The notes: generated from the sequence alone by a model not told the origin. DNA of 64,000 bases from Nocardioides sp. YIM 152315 (GCF_029210375.1 NZ_JARGER010000043.1:372001-436000); one strand, 5' to 3'. Shown: positions 22,450 through 31,293, counted from the stretch's first letter. Translations and numbers: made by a program.

Positions 22450-23870
22450 CGCGCGCTCACCATCCCCGGGACGAGGAGCCGGACCAGCGCCGGATCGAAG
22501 GCCTTGCTGAGCTGGCCCATCGTCGGTCCCCGTTTCGTCGCCCGTGCCGTCGGCCCGGCGGGGGCCCTGCCGAGGCCGAGCAGGTCGCCCAGCACCGGGA
22601 CCGACGGGAGGTTCTCGGTGCCGGGCAGGTGCGGCAGGCCGGGCAGCTGCTTGAGAGCGGTGCAGAGCACGACGTTCGCGTTCTCCGGCTCGAGGCACGC
22701 CGACTTGAGGCGGTTGAGGCCCTGGACCGTGCTCATCAGCTGCTGGCAGGACGCGCTGGTCAACGCGCCGCTCGTCAGGCACTGCGTGAGCAGCGGGACC
22801 AGGCGGGTCGGCTCCAGGTCACCGGGCAGGAGCGTGGGCAGCTGCGTCGGGACGCCGGTGATGCCACCGGAGAGGTCGACGTCCAGCTCGATGGAGAGGT
22901 TGGTGTAGTCGCCCATGTGCAGGTTGCGGGCGACCTGCGGATCGCGACCGACGACCTCGTCGACGAAGGGGTAGGTCAGGAACACGTTGAAGGACTTCAC
23001 GAACGCGTCACCGGAGTTCGCGAGCTCCTCGACCACCGGCGTGAGCTGCTCGAGGGCGTCGATCGTGCCCTCCTTGGAGGCCCGGATGACCTGGACGCCG
23101 ACCGAGCTGAGGTCGTCGAGCGCCCGCAGCATCTTCACCAGGTCACCGCGCTGCTTGTCGAGCGACGTCAGGGCGCTCGGGAGCTCCTCGAGCGCGGCGT
23201 CGATGGAGCCCTCCTGCTCGCGGACCTCCTTCGCGAGGTGGTTGACCGAGTCGATCGCGGTGACGATGTCGTCCTTGTTCTCGTCGAGCTGCGACATGAA
23301 CTGCCGGATCTGTCCGAGCACGGAGCGCGCGGCGCCCTCGCGTCCGTCGAGGGCGTGGTTGATCTCGGTCGCGATGGTCTTCAGCTGGGCGACGCCGCCG
23401 CCGTTGAGCACCAGGCTCAGCGCGCCGAGCACCTCCTCGACCTCGGGGTTGCGGCCGGTCTGCTCGAGCGGGATCTCCGCCCCGTCGCCGAGGCTGCCCT
23501 CGGCCTCCTCGCCGGTCGGTGGGGCCAGCGACACGAACTTCTCGCCGAGCAGGCTGGTCTGCCGGATCTCGGCGATCGCGTTGGCGGGCAGGTCGGTGTC
23601 ACGCGGCAGCTGCATGGTCACCACGGCGTGGTCGCCCTCGAGGTCGATGTCGGTCACCTTGCCGACGCTGACGTCGTTGACCTTCACCGTCGACTTCGGC
23701 ACCAGGTCGAGAACGTCGCGGAAGTCGGCGGTGACCGTGATGGCGTCGTCGCCGACGTCGGCGCCACCGGGCAGGGGCAGCTCGTAGACGTCGAAGTCGC
23801 AGCCGGTGAGCAGGAGCGCACCGGCGAGCACGCCGGCCAGGGTGCGCAGGATCGTCGCGGGGCTGCTCAT
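22446..23870 (-). CDS. mceE: Mce family lipoprotein MceE (LprK-like)
   Basis: 474 residues. The lipoprotein signal ends in the lipobox LLLTGC, so the mature protein is lipid-anchored, as is usual for the fifth Mce subunit. The MCE domain runs ITVTADFRDVLDLVPKSTVKV to LLGEKFVSLAPP, with long helices after it and a C-terminal segment with several cysteines (LTQCLTSGALTSASCQQL). The ATG at 23868-23870 precedes SSPATILRTLAGVLAGALL. A 74-nt spacer with a hairpin separates it from mceD, unlike the overlapping junctions elsewhere in the operon. Confidence 0.9.
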   Translation of the reverse strand: MSSPATILRTLAGVLAGALLLTGCDFDVYELPLPGGADVGDDAITVTADFRDVLDLVPKSTVKVNDVSVGKVTDIDLEGDHAVVTMQLPRDTDLPANAIAEIRQTSLLGEKFVSLAPPTGEEAEGSLGDGAEIPLEQTGRNPEVEEVLGALSLVLNGGGVAQLKTIATEINHALDGREGAARSVLGQIRQFMSQLDENKDDIVTAIDSVNHLAKEVREQEGSIDAALEELPSALTSLDKQRGDLVKMLRALDDLSSVGVQVIRASKEGTIDALEQLTPVVEELANSGDAFVKSFNVFLTYPFVDEVVGRDPQVARNLHMGDYTNLSIELDVDLSGGITGVPTQLPTLLPGDLEPTRLVPLLTQCLTSGALTSASCQQLMSTVQGLNRLKSACLEPENANVVLCTALKQLPGLPHLPGTENLPSVPVLGDLLGLGRAPAGPTARATKRGPTMGQLSKAFDPALVRLLVPGMVSAR

Positions 23871-23884
23871 CCGGGGTCCCCGAC

Positions 23885-23927
23885 AAGTTGTGCGCGGAGC
23901 GAGCACAGCGAGCGGAGCGCGCAACTT
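23885..23927 (-). repeat. Hairpin in the mceD-mceE spacer
   Basis: AAGTTGTGCGC (23885-23895) pairs with GCGCGCAACTT (23917-23927) with one G-T mismatch. The loop contains GGAGCGAGCACAGCGAGCGG, the core of a dispersed actinobacterial repeat. It may set mceE expression or be a processing site. Confidence 0.5.
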
Positions 23928-23944
23928 GGTGGGGTGGTGGTGGC

Positions 23945-25069
23945 TCACTTCTCCTCCTCCACGAGTCCGCCGAGGGTCGGGTCGAACCTGTCGGCGGACG
24001 AGCGACCGCCGGGCGCGGCGCGACCCAGCGCCTGCTTGACGAGGCCGCACAACGCACCCGACTTGTCGGCCTGGCCCACGATCCCGCACAGGAAGGTGCT
24101 CGGGTCCCCGGTGATCTGGTTGACGAGCTCGCCGAGATTGGCGTTGGTGTCGAGCGTGCCGGCCTCGGGGTTGTAGGTCAGCGCGAGGTTGTTGAGGGCG
24201 AGCGGGGCGGAGTCGAGGATGCTGTCGAGCTCCGCCCGGCGCTTGACCAGCACCTTCGAGACGCGGTTGAGACCGATGATGTTCGTGCCCAGGGCGTCGC
24301 GGTTGTCCTTGACGAAGGTCGTGACCTGCCCGAGGGCGGTCGACAGGTTCTCCAGCGCCTCCGAGAGCTCCTGGCGCTCGCCCGACAGCATCGACGAGAC
24401 GTCGGCGAGGGAGTCGTTGAACCGGCGTAGGGTCTTGTCGTTGTCGGCGAGCGTGCCGAGGAAGCCCTCGAGCTTGCGGGCCGAGCCGAAGAGCTCCTCC
24501 TTGTTGTCGTCGAGGGTCGTGCTGAGCCGGCCGAAGTCCTTGATGGTCTGGTGGAACCTCTCTCCCTGGCCGCCGAAGTTCTTCGCCGTCGTCTCGAGCA
24601 GGTCGGTGAGTGCGCCCTCCTTGTTGGCCCCGTTGGGGCCGAGCGCGACGGTCAGGTCGTCGATGCTCGTGTAGATCTGGTCGAGCTCGAGGGGGACGGC
24701 CGTGCGGTCCTCGTCGAGCGTCGCACCGTCCGCCAGCTCCTGTCCGCCCGTGTAGACGGGGGTCAGCTGGACGAACCGGTCGCCCACGATCGAGGGTGCG
24801 ACGATCGCCGCCTTGGCGTCGGCCGGCACCTGGACGTCGGCGTCGTAGTGCATGGTGACCACGACGTCGGTGCCCGACGGCGTCACCGAGTCGATCTTCC
24901 CGACGGGCACACCGAGCACGCGCACGTCACTGCCCTCGTAGATCGAGATCGTGCGCGGGAAGTGCGCGGTCAGCGTCTTGGTGTCGTCGCTGCGGAACAT
25001 CGTGAGGGCCGCCACCAGGAGGAGGAGCACCAGCACGGCCGGGACGACCACCCGCTTCAGCATCGCCAT
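23945..25069 (-). CDS. mceD: Mce family protein MceD
   Basis: 374 residues. An N-terminal membrane helix (VVVPAVLVLLLLVAALTMF), MCE domain (LTAHFPRTISIYEGSDVRVLG and VGDRFVQLTPVY), then heptad-rich helices (LSTTLDDNKEELFGSARKLEG), consistent with the coiled outer tube of the Mce complex. The C-terminal tail has two cysteines (STFLCGIVG, SGALCGLVK). I take the ATG at 25067-25069, 1 nt after the mceC stop and with GGTGG upstream. The GTG at 25076-25078 would add three residues and is an alternative. Confidence 0.88.
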   Translation of the reverse strand: MAMLKRVVVPAVLVLLLLVAALTMFRSDDTKTLTAHFPRTISIYEGSDVRVLGVPVGKIDSVTPSGTDVVVTMHYDADVQVPADAKAAIVAPSIVGDRFVQLTPVYTGGQELADGATLDEDRTAVPLELDQIYTSIDDLTVALGPNGANKEGALTDLLETTAKNFGGQGERFHQTIKDFGRLSTTLDDNKEELFGSARKLEGFLGTLADNDKTLRRFNDSLADVSSMLSGERQELSEALENLSTALGQVTTFVKDNRDALGTNIIGLNRVSKVLVKRRAELDSILDSAPLALNNLALTYNPEAGTLDTNANLGELVNQITGDPSTFLCGIVGQADKSGALCGLVKQALGRAAPGGRSSADRFDPTLGGLVEEEK

Positions 25070-25070
25070 G

Positions 25071-26063
25071 TCAGCCACCCACCTGCGGGACCGGAGGGAG
25101 GTTCTGGATGTAGGTGTCGAACCACGGGCCGTTGCCGAGCGTGCTGGCGAAGACCCGGTAGAAGGGCTTCATCAGGCGCAGGCTGTTGTCGAGGTTGTCC
25201 TCGTTCTTGTTCAGGACGGCGACGACGTTCTCCAGGTGGTCGAGCGCCGGCTTCAGGTCCTCGCGGCTCTGCCGGACCAGCGTGGTGAGCTCCTTCGAGA
25301 GGCTGGCCGTCGAGACCAGCAGGTCGTGGACGGCGTTGCGCCGCGCGACCAGCGCGCGGAAGAGGACGTCGGAGTCCTTCATCAGCCCGACGATGTCCTG
25401 GTCTCGCTCGTCGAGCACGCCGGAGACGCGGTCGAGGTTCTTCAGCAGGGTGTTGATCTGCTGGTCCCGCGCGGCGATGTTGGACGAGAGCGCGGAGACG
25501 CCGTCGAGCGCCCGCCGGAACTCCTCGGGGGTGTTGCGGGTCAGGTCGGCCAGCGTCGTGAGCGACTTCGCGAGCTGGTCGGTGTCGATGCGCTCCGAGG
25601 TGGACGCCAGGCCCGAGAACGCGTCGACCACGTCGTACGGCGAGGTGGTGTGCTCGACCGGGATCTCGCTCCCGGTGTCGAGCTGTCCGGACCCGGCGGG
25701 CTCGAGCGCGAGGTACATCGCACCCAGCAGGGTCTTCACCTTGATCGCGGCGCGCGTGTCGGGACCGAAGCCCGAGTCGGTGTCGACGCGGAACTGCACC
25801 TGCACGTGGTCGCCGTCGAGCTCGACGGACTCGACCTTGCCGACCCGCACGCCCGCGATCCGCACCTCGTCGTTCGGCTTCAGGCCACCCGACTCGGCGA
25901 ACGCGGCGTAGTAGGTGTCTCCCCCGCCGATCACCGGCAGGTCCTGCGCCCGGAACGCCGCCAGCACCAGGAGGGCGACGACGGCGAGGCTGACCGCCCC
26001 GATCACCACCGGGTTGCGCTCGCGGAAGGAGGTCGGCTTCCGGCCCTGCGTCGGCTGGGTCAT
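25071..26063 (-). CDS. mceC: Mce family protein MceC
   Basis: 330 residues. A basic N-terminus then a membrane helix (PVVIGAVSLAVVALLVLAAF), MCE domain (YYAAFAESGGLKPNDEVRIAG, LLGAMYLALEPAG) and a long helical part (SSNIAARDQQINTLLKNLDRV). It lacks the proline-rich tail seen in some mycobacterial MceC proteins. It ends in FDTYIQNLPPVPQVGG, a common end of Mce proteins that contain a conserved FDTY-type motif. ATG start with a 4-nt ATGA overlap with mceB. Confidence 0.9.
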   Translation of the reverse strand: MTQPTQGRKPTSFRERNPVVIGAVSLAVVALLVLAAFRAQDLPVIGGGDTYYAAFAESGGLKPNDEVRIAGVRVGKVESVELDGDHVQVQFRVDTDSGFGPDTRAAIKVKTLLGAMYLALEPAGSGQLDTGSEIPVEHTTSPYDVVDAFSGLASTSERIDTDQLAKSLTTLADLTRNTPEEFRRALDGVSALSSNIAARDQQINTLLKNLDRVSGVLDERDQDIVGLMKDSDVLFRALVARRNAVHDLLVSTASLSKELTTLVRQSREDLKPALDHLENVVAVLNKNEDNLDNSLRLMKPFYRVFASTLGNGPWFDTYIQNLPPVPQVGG

Positions 26064-27094
26064 CCGAGATCACACCTGTCGGACCCGGTGTTGTAGTCGA
26101 CCGGCACCGAGACGCCGCCGGGCAGCCGGACCCGGCCCTGGAAGTGGCAGAGGTAGAAGTTGAACCACGAGCCGTACGTCGCGGTGCGGCCGACCTTGTT
26201 GAGCTTGATCGGGAGCACCTGGAGGGCCCGATCGATCTCGGCCTTCCCGTCGTCGAGGTTCTTCGACAGCCGGCGCAGCTGGTGGATGTCGTCGACGAAC
26301 GGCTCGCGGATGCCCGAGACCAGACCGGCGGTCTCCACCGACAGGTCGGAGATCTCGTCGAGCGAGCCGAGGATCGCCTTGCGGTCGCCCTTCAGGCCGC
26401 CCACGAACGTGCGGAACGTCGTGATCAGCTCGCTGAGCTGGTCGTCGCGGTCGCCGAGGTGGTCGAGCACCTCGTTGAGGTTGTCGATGAGCTCGCCGAT
26501 CACCTGGTCGCGGCTGGCGAGCGTCGAGGTCACCGAGGCGGTGTGGGAGAGCAGGCCCTCGAGGGTCCCGCCCTCGCCCTGGAAGACCTGGACGATCTCG
26601 TAGGAGAGCTGGTTGATGTCCGCGGGCGAGAGTGCCTGGAAGAGGGGCTTGAAACCGTTGAAGAGCACGGTGAGGTCCAGCGCCGGCGTCGTCCGGTCGA
26701 CCGGGATGGTGGCGCCCGGCGCGAGGTCGCCGGTGTCGCCGATCTGGTCGGTGAGAGAGATGTAGCGCTGGCCGACCAGGTTGCGGTAGCGGATCGCTGC
26801 ATGGGTGGCCTTGCTGAGCGACTCGGCCTCGTCGACCGTGAAGGTCACCAGGGCGCGGGTGCGGTCGACGATCTCGACGTCCTTGACGCTGCCGACCTTC
26901 ACGCCGGCGATGCGCACGTCGTCACCCTCGACGACGCCGGTGGCGTCCACGAACTCGGCGCGGTACTCGCTCTTCGGCGAGAACGAGAGGTTGCCGATCG
27001 TCACGACGAGGACCGAGGTGGCCAGCGTGGTCACCACGATGAACACGAGCAGCTTGACCAGGTCGGCGCCGGTGCGGCGGTCGAGGATCTTCAT
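26060..27094 (-). CDS. mceB: Mce family protein MceB
   Basis: 344 residues. Membrane helix near the N-terminus (LVKLLVFIVVTTLATSVLVV), then the MCE domain (YRAEFVDATGVVEGDDVRIAG, LVGQRYISLTDQ) and helices with ALSPADINQLSYEIVQVFQG, a motif typical of MceB-type subunits. It ends near FYLCHFQGRVRLPG. The ATG at 27092-27094 (MKILDRRTGADL) matches family starts. A 142-nt spacer rich in repeats separates it from mceA. Confidence 0.9.
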   Translation of the reverse strand: MKILDRRTGADLVKLLVFIVVTTLATSVLVVTIGNLSFSPKSEYRAEFVDATGVVEGDDVRIAGVKVGSVKDVEIVDRTRALVTFTVDEAESLSKATHAAIRYRNLVGQRYISLTDQIGDTGDLAPGATIPVDRTTPALDLTVLFNGFKPLFQALSPADINQLSYEIVQVFQGEGGTLEGLLSHTASVTSTLASRDQVIGELIDNLNEVLDHLGDRDDQLSELITTFRTFVGGLKGDRKAILGSLDEISDLSVETAGLVSGIREPFVDDIHQLRRLSKNLDDGKAEIDRALQVLPIKLNKVGRTATYGSWFNFYLCHFQGRVRLPGGVSVPVDYNTGSDRCDLG

Positions 27095-27120
27095 CCGGGG
27101 CCCCCGCGGAATCGTGGGCT

Positions 27121-27185
27121 GGAGGAGCGAAGCTGCGGGGTCCCCGCGGGCTTGTGGCGGAGGAGCGAAGCGGGGGAGCCACAAG
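27121..27185 (-). repeat. Repeat and hairpin block in the mceA-mceB spacer
   Basis: A 13-nt direct repeat GGAGGAGCGAAGC occurs at 27121-27133 and 27159-27171. CTTGTGGC (27151-27158) and GCCACAAG (27178-27185) form a hairpin around the second copy. The spacer from 27095 to 27236 contains no gene. Confidence 0.55.
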
Positions 27186-27236
27186 GTCGTGGGGTGAAGC
27201 GTTGCGGGGGAAGCTCGCGATTTCGTGGGGTGTTGT

Positions 27237-28538
27237 TCATCGCAGCGACACCTCCGCTCCGCGGGCCATCGGCCCGACCAGGAGCGGTCCGAGGTCGGGC
27301 ACGTCGGACGCGCCGACGCCCAGCGCCGGCCCGAGCAAGGAGCGCAGCAGGGCGGTCTCCTCGGGGCTGCCGGGCCGGGCGTGCCGGAACGAGCGGTTGG
27401 GCAGGACGCGGCTGGTCCCCTTGCCGGTCGGCTCGTCCACGCCGTCGTCGAAGTCCGGCTGGTGCCGCACCGGGTTGTCCTGGCTCCACGGCGGGTTCTC
27501 GAGGTGCAGGCAGCTGGGGCCGCGGTCCTCGCCGAAGCGCGGGACGTCCTCGGGACCGTAGGGCCGCGGCTGGTGTGGCAGCGTCTCCAGGACGATGTGG
27601 AGCATGAAGCCGCGGAAGGCCTCGGCCTGCAGCGCGCCGGCCTTCACGATGCCGCGGGTCAGGCAGGCGTACTCCGGCGCGTACTTCGCGAACACCCGCA
27701 GCTGCTCCTGACCGATCTCGGCGAACCGGATCAGGTTGTCGCCGTTGGCGTCGAGGAAGTCCTCGGCGGTCCCGGAGAACGACGCGACGTCGTCGAAGAG
27801 CGCGTGCAGCTTCTCCTCGCGATCCTCGAGGGTGCCCGTCGTGAGCACGGTGTCGTCGATGATCTGGGCGATCTGGGGCAGCACGTCGGCGTAGTTGTCG
27901 GAGACCTCGGCGGTCAGCCGCAGGTCCTCGACCAGCGCGGGGATCTGCGGGTTGATCCGCTGGAGGTAGCCGTCGAGGATCTCGATGTTCTCGCCCAGCT
28001 CCTCACCGCGTCCCTCGAGCGCGGTGGCGAGGGCGTTGAGCGTCTGGTTGAGCTCGGCGGGCTGCACGGTGCGCAGCAGCGGGTAGAGGTCGGAGAGCAC
28101 CTGCTCGACCTCGGTCGAGACCGTGGTCCGCTCTATGGTGGCGCCGGTCGCGATGTGGTCGGCCGCGGGCTCGTCGGGCACCACCAGGGAGACGTACTTC
28201 TCGCCGAACAGCGTCTTCGGCACGATCGAGCCCGTCACGTTGGCGGGGATCGAGTCCAGCTGGCTCGGGTAGATGCCGAGGGTGACGGCGGCGCCCTCAC
28301 CCGTCGACCGGAAGTCGAGCACCTCGCCGACGAGGACGCCCCGGACCTTGACGTCGGCGCGCGCGGGCAACTGCAGGCCGATCGTCGAGGTGCGCAGGGT
28401 GACCTCGTCGTACTCGGTGAACTTCTTGGAGAAGATCGCGTAGGTCAGGTAGACCGCGCCCAGCAGCAGGCAGAGGAACAGGATCCCCATCACTTTGGGG
28501 ATCCCGGCGCGGTCGACCGTGCTGCGCACCGGCGTCAC
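27237..28538 (-). CDS. mceA: Mce family protein MceA
   Basis: 433 residues. Membrane helix (GIPKVMGILFLCLLLGAVYL), MCE domain (YDEVTLRTSTIGLQLPARADV, LFGEKYVSLVVPDEP) and a helical region (NALATALEGRGEELGENIEIL) followed by a hydrophilic tail. The first Mce subunit after the permeases is MceA by position. The GTG at 28536-28538 overlaps the yrbEB stop by 4 nt; the much longer frame upstream is the shadow of yrbEB. Confidence 0.9.
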   Translation of the reverse strand: MTPVRSTVDRAGIPKVMGILFLCLLLGAVYLTYAIFSKKFTEYDEVTLRTSTIGLQLPARADVKVRGVLVGEVLDFRSTGEGAAVTLGIYPSQLDSIPANVTGSIVPKTLFGEKYVSLVVPDEPAADHIATGATIERTTVSTEVEQVLSDLYPLLRTVQPAELNQTLNALATALEGRGEELGENIEILDGYLQRINPQIPALVEDLRLTAEVSDNYADVLPQIAQIIDDTVLTTGTLEDREEKLHALFDDVASFSGTAEDFLDANGDNLIRFAEIGQEQLRVFAKYAPEYACLTRGIVKAGALQAEAFRGFMLHIVLETLPHQPRPYGPEDVPRFGEDRGPSCLHLENPPWSQDNPVRHQPDFDDGVDEPTGKGTSRVLPNRSFRHARPGSPEETALLRSLLGPALGVGASDVPDLGPLLVGPMARGAEVSLR

Positions 28539-29362
28539 CCGGCCAGCCGGACGGTGGTGGTCGTGCCCCAGATCGCCATCGACAGGAGCAGGTCGATGAC
28601 GTTGAGCGCCACGATGCTGGTGCGCACGGCCTTGCCGACGGCCACGCCGACGCCGGCGGGGCCACCCGAGGCGTTGTAGCCGTGGTAGCAGTGGATCAGG
28701 ATGACGGTGACCGCGAAGACGAGCACCTTGCCGAAGGACCACAGCACGTCGCCCGGCGGCAGGAACTGGTTGAAGTAGTGGTCGTAGGTGCCCACGCTCT
28801 GGCCGAAGAACTGGGTCACGGTCAGACGGGTCGCGAAGTACGACGCCAGCAGGCCGACCACGTAGAGCGGGATGATCGCGATCAGGCCGCCGATGATCCG
28901 GGTCGTCACCAGGAACGGCAGCGACGGGATCGCCATCACCTCGAGGGCGTCGACCTCCTCGGAGATGCGCATCGCGCCGAGCTGCGCGGTGAAGCCGCAC
29001 CCGACGGTCGCGGCCAGCGCGATGCCGGCGACGAGCGGGGCGATCTCGCGGGTGTTGAAGTACGCGGACACGAAGCCCGAGAACGCGGCGGTGCCGATCT
29101 GGTTCAGCGCGGCGTACCCCTGCAGACCGACCTCGGTGCCGGTGAAGAAGCACATCGCGACGATCACGCCGACGGTGCCGCCGATGACCGCCAGCGCACC
29201 CGACCCGAGCGTCACCTCGGCGAGGATCCGCAGGATCTCCTTCTTGTAGCGCCGGATGGTGCGCGGCGTCCACGCGAGCGCCTTCACGAAGAAGAGCAGC
29301 TCGGCGCCGAGGTCGTCGAGGAACTTCGCCGGCCGTTCGTAGACGGCCCTCATGCTCGCCAT
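28535..29362 (-). CDS. yrbEB: Mce permease YrbEB (MlaE family)
   Basis: 275 residues with five or six hydrophobic segments (GSGALAVIGGTVGVIVAMCFF, EIAPLVAGIALAATVGCGFTA, IIGGLIAIIPLYVVGLLASYF and others). MRISEEVDALEVMAIPSLPFLV carries the EExxALxxM signature of MlaE permeases, the loop that couples to the ATPase. With YrbEA it forms the inner-membrane permease dimer of the lipid importer. ATG at 29360-29362, 4 nt after the yrbEA stop. Confidence 0.95.
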   Translation of the reverse strand: MASMRAVYERPAKFLDDLGAELLFFVKALAWTPRTIRRYKKEILRILAEVTLGSGALAVIGGTVGVIVAMCFFTGTEVGLQGYAALNQIGTAAFSGFVSAYFNTREIAPLVAGIALAATVGCGFTAQLGAMRISEEVDALEVMAIPSLPFLVTTRIIGGLIAIIPLYVVGLLASYFATRLTVTQFFGQSVGTYDHYFNQFLPPGDVLWSFGKVLVFAVTVILIHCYHGYNASGGPAGVGVAVGKAVRTSIVALNVIDLLLSMAIWGTTTTVRLAG

Positions 29363-29366
29363 GTCG

Positions 29367-30152
29367 TCAGCCCGTCTTGGGTGGGACGAGCTGGAAGTAG
29401 ATCGCGCTCATCACGAAGTTGACGATGAAGAGGAGCATGAAGGTGACGACGACGGACTCGTTCACGGCGTCGCCGACACCCTTGGGGCCGCCCTTGGCGT
29501 TCATGCCCTTGTAGCAGGCGACGATCGCGGCGATCAGGCCGAAGACCAGGGCTTTGACCATGCCCTGCCACAGGTCGGGGAGCTGGGCGAGCGCGGTGAA
29601 GCTCGCCAGGTAGGAGCCCGGGGTGCCGTCCTGCAGGACGACGTTGAAGACGTAGCCACCCGCGACGCCGACGACGCTCACCAGCCCGTTGAGGAAGACG
29701 GCGACGAGCATGCACGCCAGCACCCGGGGTACGACGAGGCGCTGGATCGGGTCGATGCCCAGCACCATCATCGCGTCGAGCTCCTCGCGGATCTTGCGCG
29801 CGCCGAGGTCGGCCGCGATGGCCGAGCCGGCCGCACCCGCGATCAGCAGCGAGGTCGCGATCGGTCCCGCCTCGCGGACCACGGCGAGCACGGCGGCGGA
29901 GCCGGTGAACGACTGGGCGCCGAACTGCTTGATCAGACCGCCGACCTGCAGCGCGATCACCGCGCCGAACGGGATCGCGACCAGCGCGGTGGGGATGATC
30001 GTCACCGACGCGATGAACCACGCCTGCTGGATGAACTCCCTGGCCTGGAAGGGGCGGCGGAAGATGTTCCTGCCGACGTCGAGGCCGAAGGCGAAGAGGT
30101 TGCCGGCGGTCCCGACGGGCGCCAGGACCCGTTGGGCGGTGAGGGACGACAT
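29367..30152 (-). CDS. yrbEA: Mce permease YrbEA (MlaE family)
   Basis: 261 residues. Several membrane spans (FIASVTIIPTALVAIPFGAVI, VLACMLVAVFLNGLVSVVGV, VTFMLLFIVNFVMSAIYF) and the coupling signature KIREELDAMMVLGIDPIQRLV. GPIATSLLIAGAAGSAIAADLGA is the other conserved MlaE motif. The ATG at 30150-30152 (MSSLTAQRVLAPVG) lies 5 nt after the Mkl stop. It makes the permease heterodimer with YrbEB. Confidence 0.95.
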   Translation of the reverse strand: MSSLTAQRVLAPVGTAGNLFAFGLDVGRNIFRRPFQAREFIQQAWFIASVTIIPTALVAIPFGAVIALQVGGLIKQFGAQSFTGSAAVLAVVREAGPIATSLLIAGAAGSAIAADLGARKIREELDAMMVLGIDPIQRLVVPRVLACMLVAVFLNGLVSVVGVAGGYVFNVVLQDGTPGSYLASFTALAQLPDLWQGMVKALVFGLIAAIVACYKGMNAKGGPKGVGDAVNESVVVTFMLLFIVNFVMSAIYFQLVPPKTG

Positions 30153-30157
30153 CGGGC

Positions 30158-31111
30158 TCAGCCGCCGGTCGCCATCGACATGTTCGTCGCGAAGGACCCC
30201 GACGGAGGGACGACGCCGTTGTCGCGGCACCAGCCGCCCGCCGGGCGTTGGCCGCGGCGGGGCAGGCCGTTGGACGGCTCGAGCTGGAGCGGGATCGGCG
30301 GCAGCGGTGGCATCTCCCGGCCGCGCTCCGCCTCGAGCTCGTCGGCGTCCTTCTCCTCGGACATGCCGATCGGGCCGATCGTCTGGGCGTTCAGGAACTG
30401 GCGGACGACCGGCTCCTCGGAGGACAGCAGCATCTCCCGGGGCCCGAACATCGCGAGGTGGCGGTGGTAGAGCAGCCCGATGTTGTCGGGGACGGTGCGG
30501 GCGGTGTTGATGTCGTGGGTGACGATGAGGAAGGTCGCGTCGATCTGGGCGTTGAGGTCGACGAAGAGCTGGTTGATGAACGACGTGCGCACGGGGTCGA
30601 GGCCGGAGTCCGGCTCGTCGATCAGCAGGATCTCGGGATCGAGCACGAGGGCCCGGGCAAGACCGGCGCGCTTGCGCATGCCGCCGGAGATCTCGCCGGG
30701 CAGCTTGTCCTCGGCGCCGAGCAGGCCGACGAGGTCCATCTTCTCCATGACGATGTCGCGGACCTCGGACTCGGACTTCCGGGTGTGCTCGCGCAGCGGG
30801 AACGCCACGTTGTCGTAGAGGGTCATCGAGCCGAACATCGCGCCGTCCTGGAACAGCACGCCGAACAGCTTGCGGATCTCGTAGAGATCCTTCTCGGAGC
30901 AGGTGGCGATGTCGGTGCCCTCGATCAGGATGGAGCCCTGGTCTGGCTTGATCAGGCCGATCAGGCTCTTGAGGAACACGGACTTGCCCGTGCCGGACGG
31001 GCCGAGCATCACCGATATCTCACCGGCGGGGATGGTCAGGGTCACGTTGCCCCAGATCAGCTGCTTGCCGAACGACTTGCTGAGGTTCTCGACCGCGATC
31101 TCGACACCCAT
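30158..31111 (-). CDS. mkl: Mce transporter ATPase (Mkl/MceG, MlaF family)
   Basis: 317 residues. Walker A GPSGTGKS, the Q-loop in LFQDGAMFGSMT, signature ISGGMRKRAGLARAL and Walker B ILLIDEP are all intact. The Met/Arg-rich signature and the C-terminal extension after about residue 240 (ending with a Pro-rich stretch) are typical of Mkl/MceG, which powers Mce lipid import. The ATG at 31109-31111 precedes GVEIAVENLSKSFG; a GTG at 31145-31147 would add 12 residues. First gene of the operon and directly downstream of the rplL terminator. Confidence 0.95.
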   Translation of the reverse strand: MGVEIAVENLSKSFGKQLIWGNVTLTIPAGEISVMLGPSGTGKSVFLKSLIGLIKPDQGSILIEGTDIATCSEKDLYEIRKLFGVLFQDGAMFGSMTLYDNVAFPLREHTRKSESEVRDIVMEKMDLVGLLGAEDKLPGEISGGMRKRAGLARALVLDPEILLIDEPDSGLDPVRTSFINQLFVDLNAQIDATFLIVTHDINTARTVPDNIGLLYHRHLAMFGPREMLLSSEEPVVRQFLNAQTIGPIGMSEEKDADELEAERGREMPPLPPIPLQLEPSNGLPRRGQRPAGGWCRDNGVVPPSGSFATNMSMATGG

Positions 31112-31273
31112 GATCTGTCCCTGTCCCTCCTCGTCGCTGCGCGCCACAGCACGCTCGGACCCACTCCCCCGTCTCCCTTGTCCGGTACCAACGGCGGCTG
31201 GCCGGCAAAGTTACGCGCGAGTTTCCTTCCCCGTGTGGCACGGCCTACACCCCCGGCCTGGGCCGGATCCGCG

Positions 31274-31289
31274 TCCGGACCGGTCCGGA
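31274..31289. promoter_or_regulatory. 16-bp perfect palindrome upstream of the mce operon
   Basis: TCCGGACC GGTCCGGA is a perfect inverted repeat between the rplL terminator and mkl, about 160 nt before the mkl start. It could be a repressor operator for the mce operon or a chance GC palindrome. No function has been shown. Confidence 0.35.
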
Positions 31290-31293
31290 AATG

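Noticed and set aside
22629-24176. Long plus-strand frame opposite mceD and mceE
   Set aside because: Shadow of conserved Mce proteins; no independent features.
28539-29273. N-terminal extension of mceA
   Set aside because: The open frame continues upstream through yrbEB but is Arg-rich shadow sequence; the GTG at 28536-28538 overlaps the yrbEB stop as at the other junctions.
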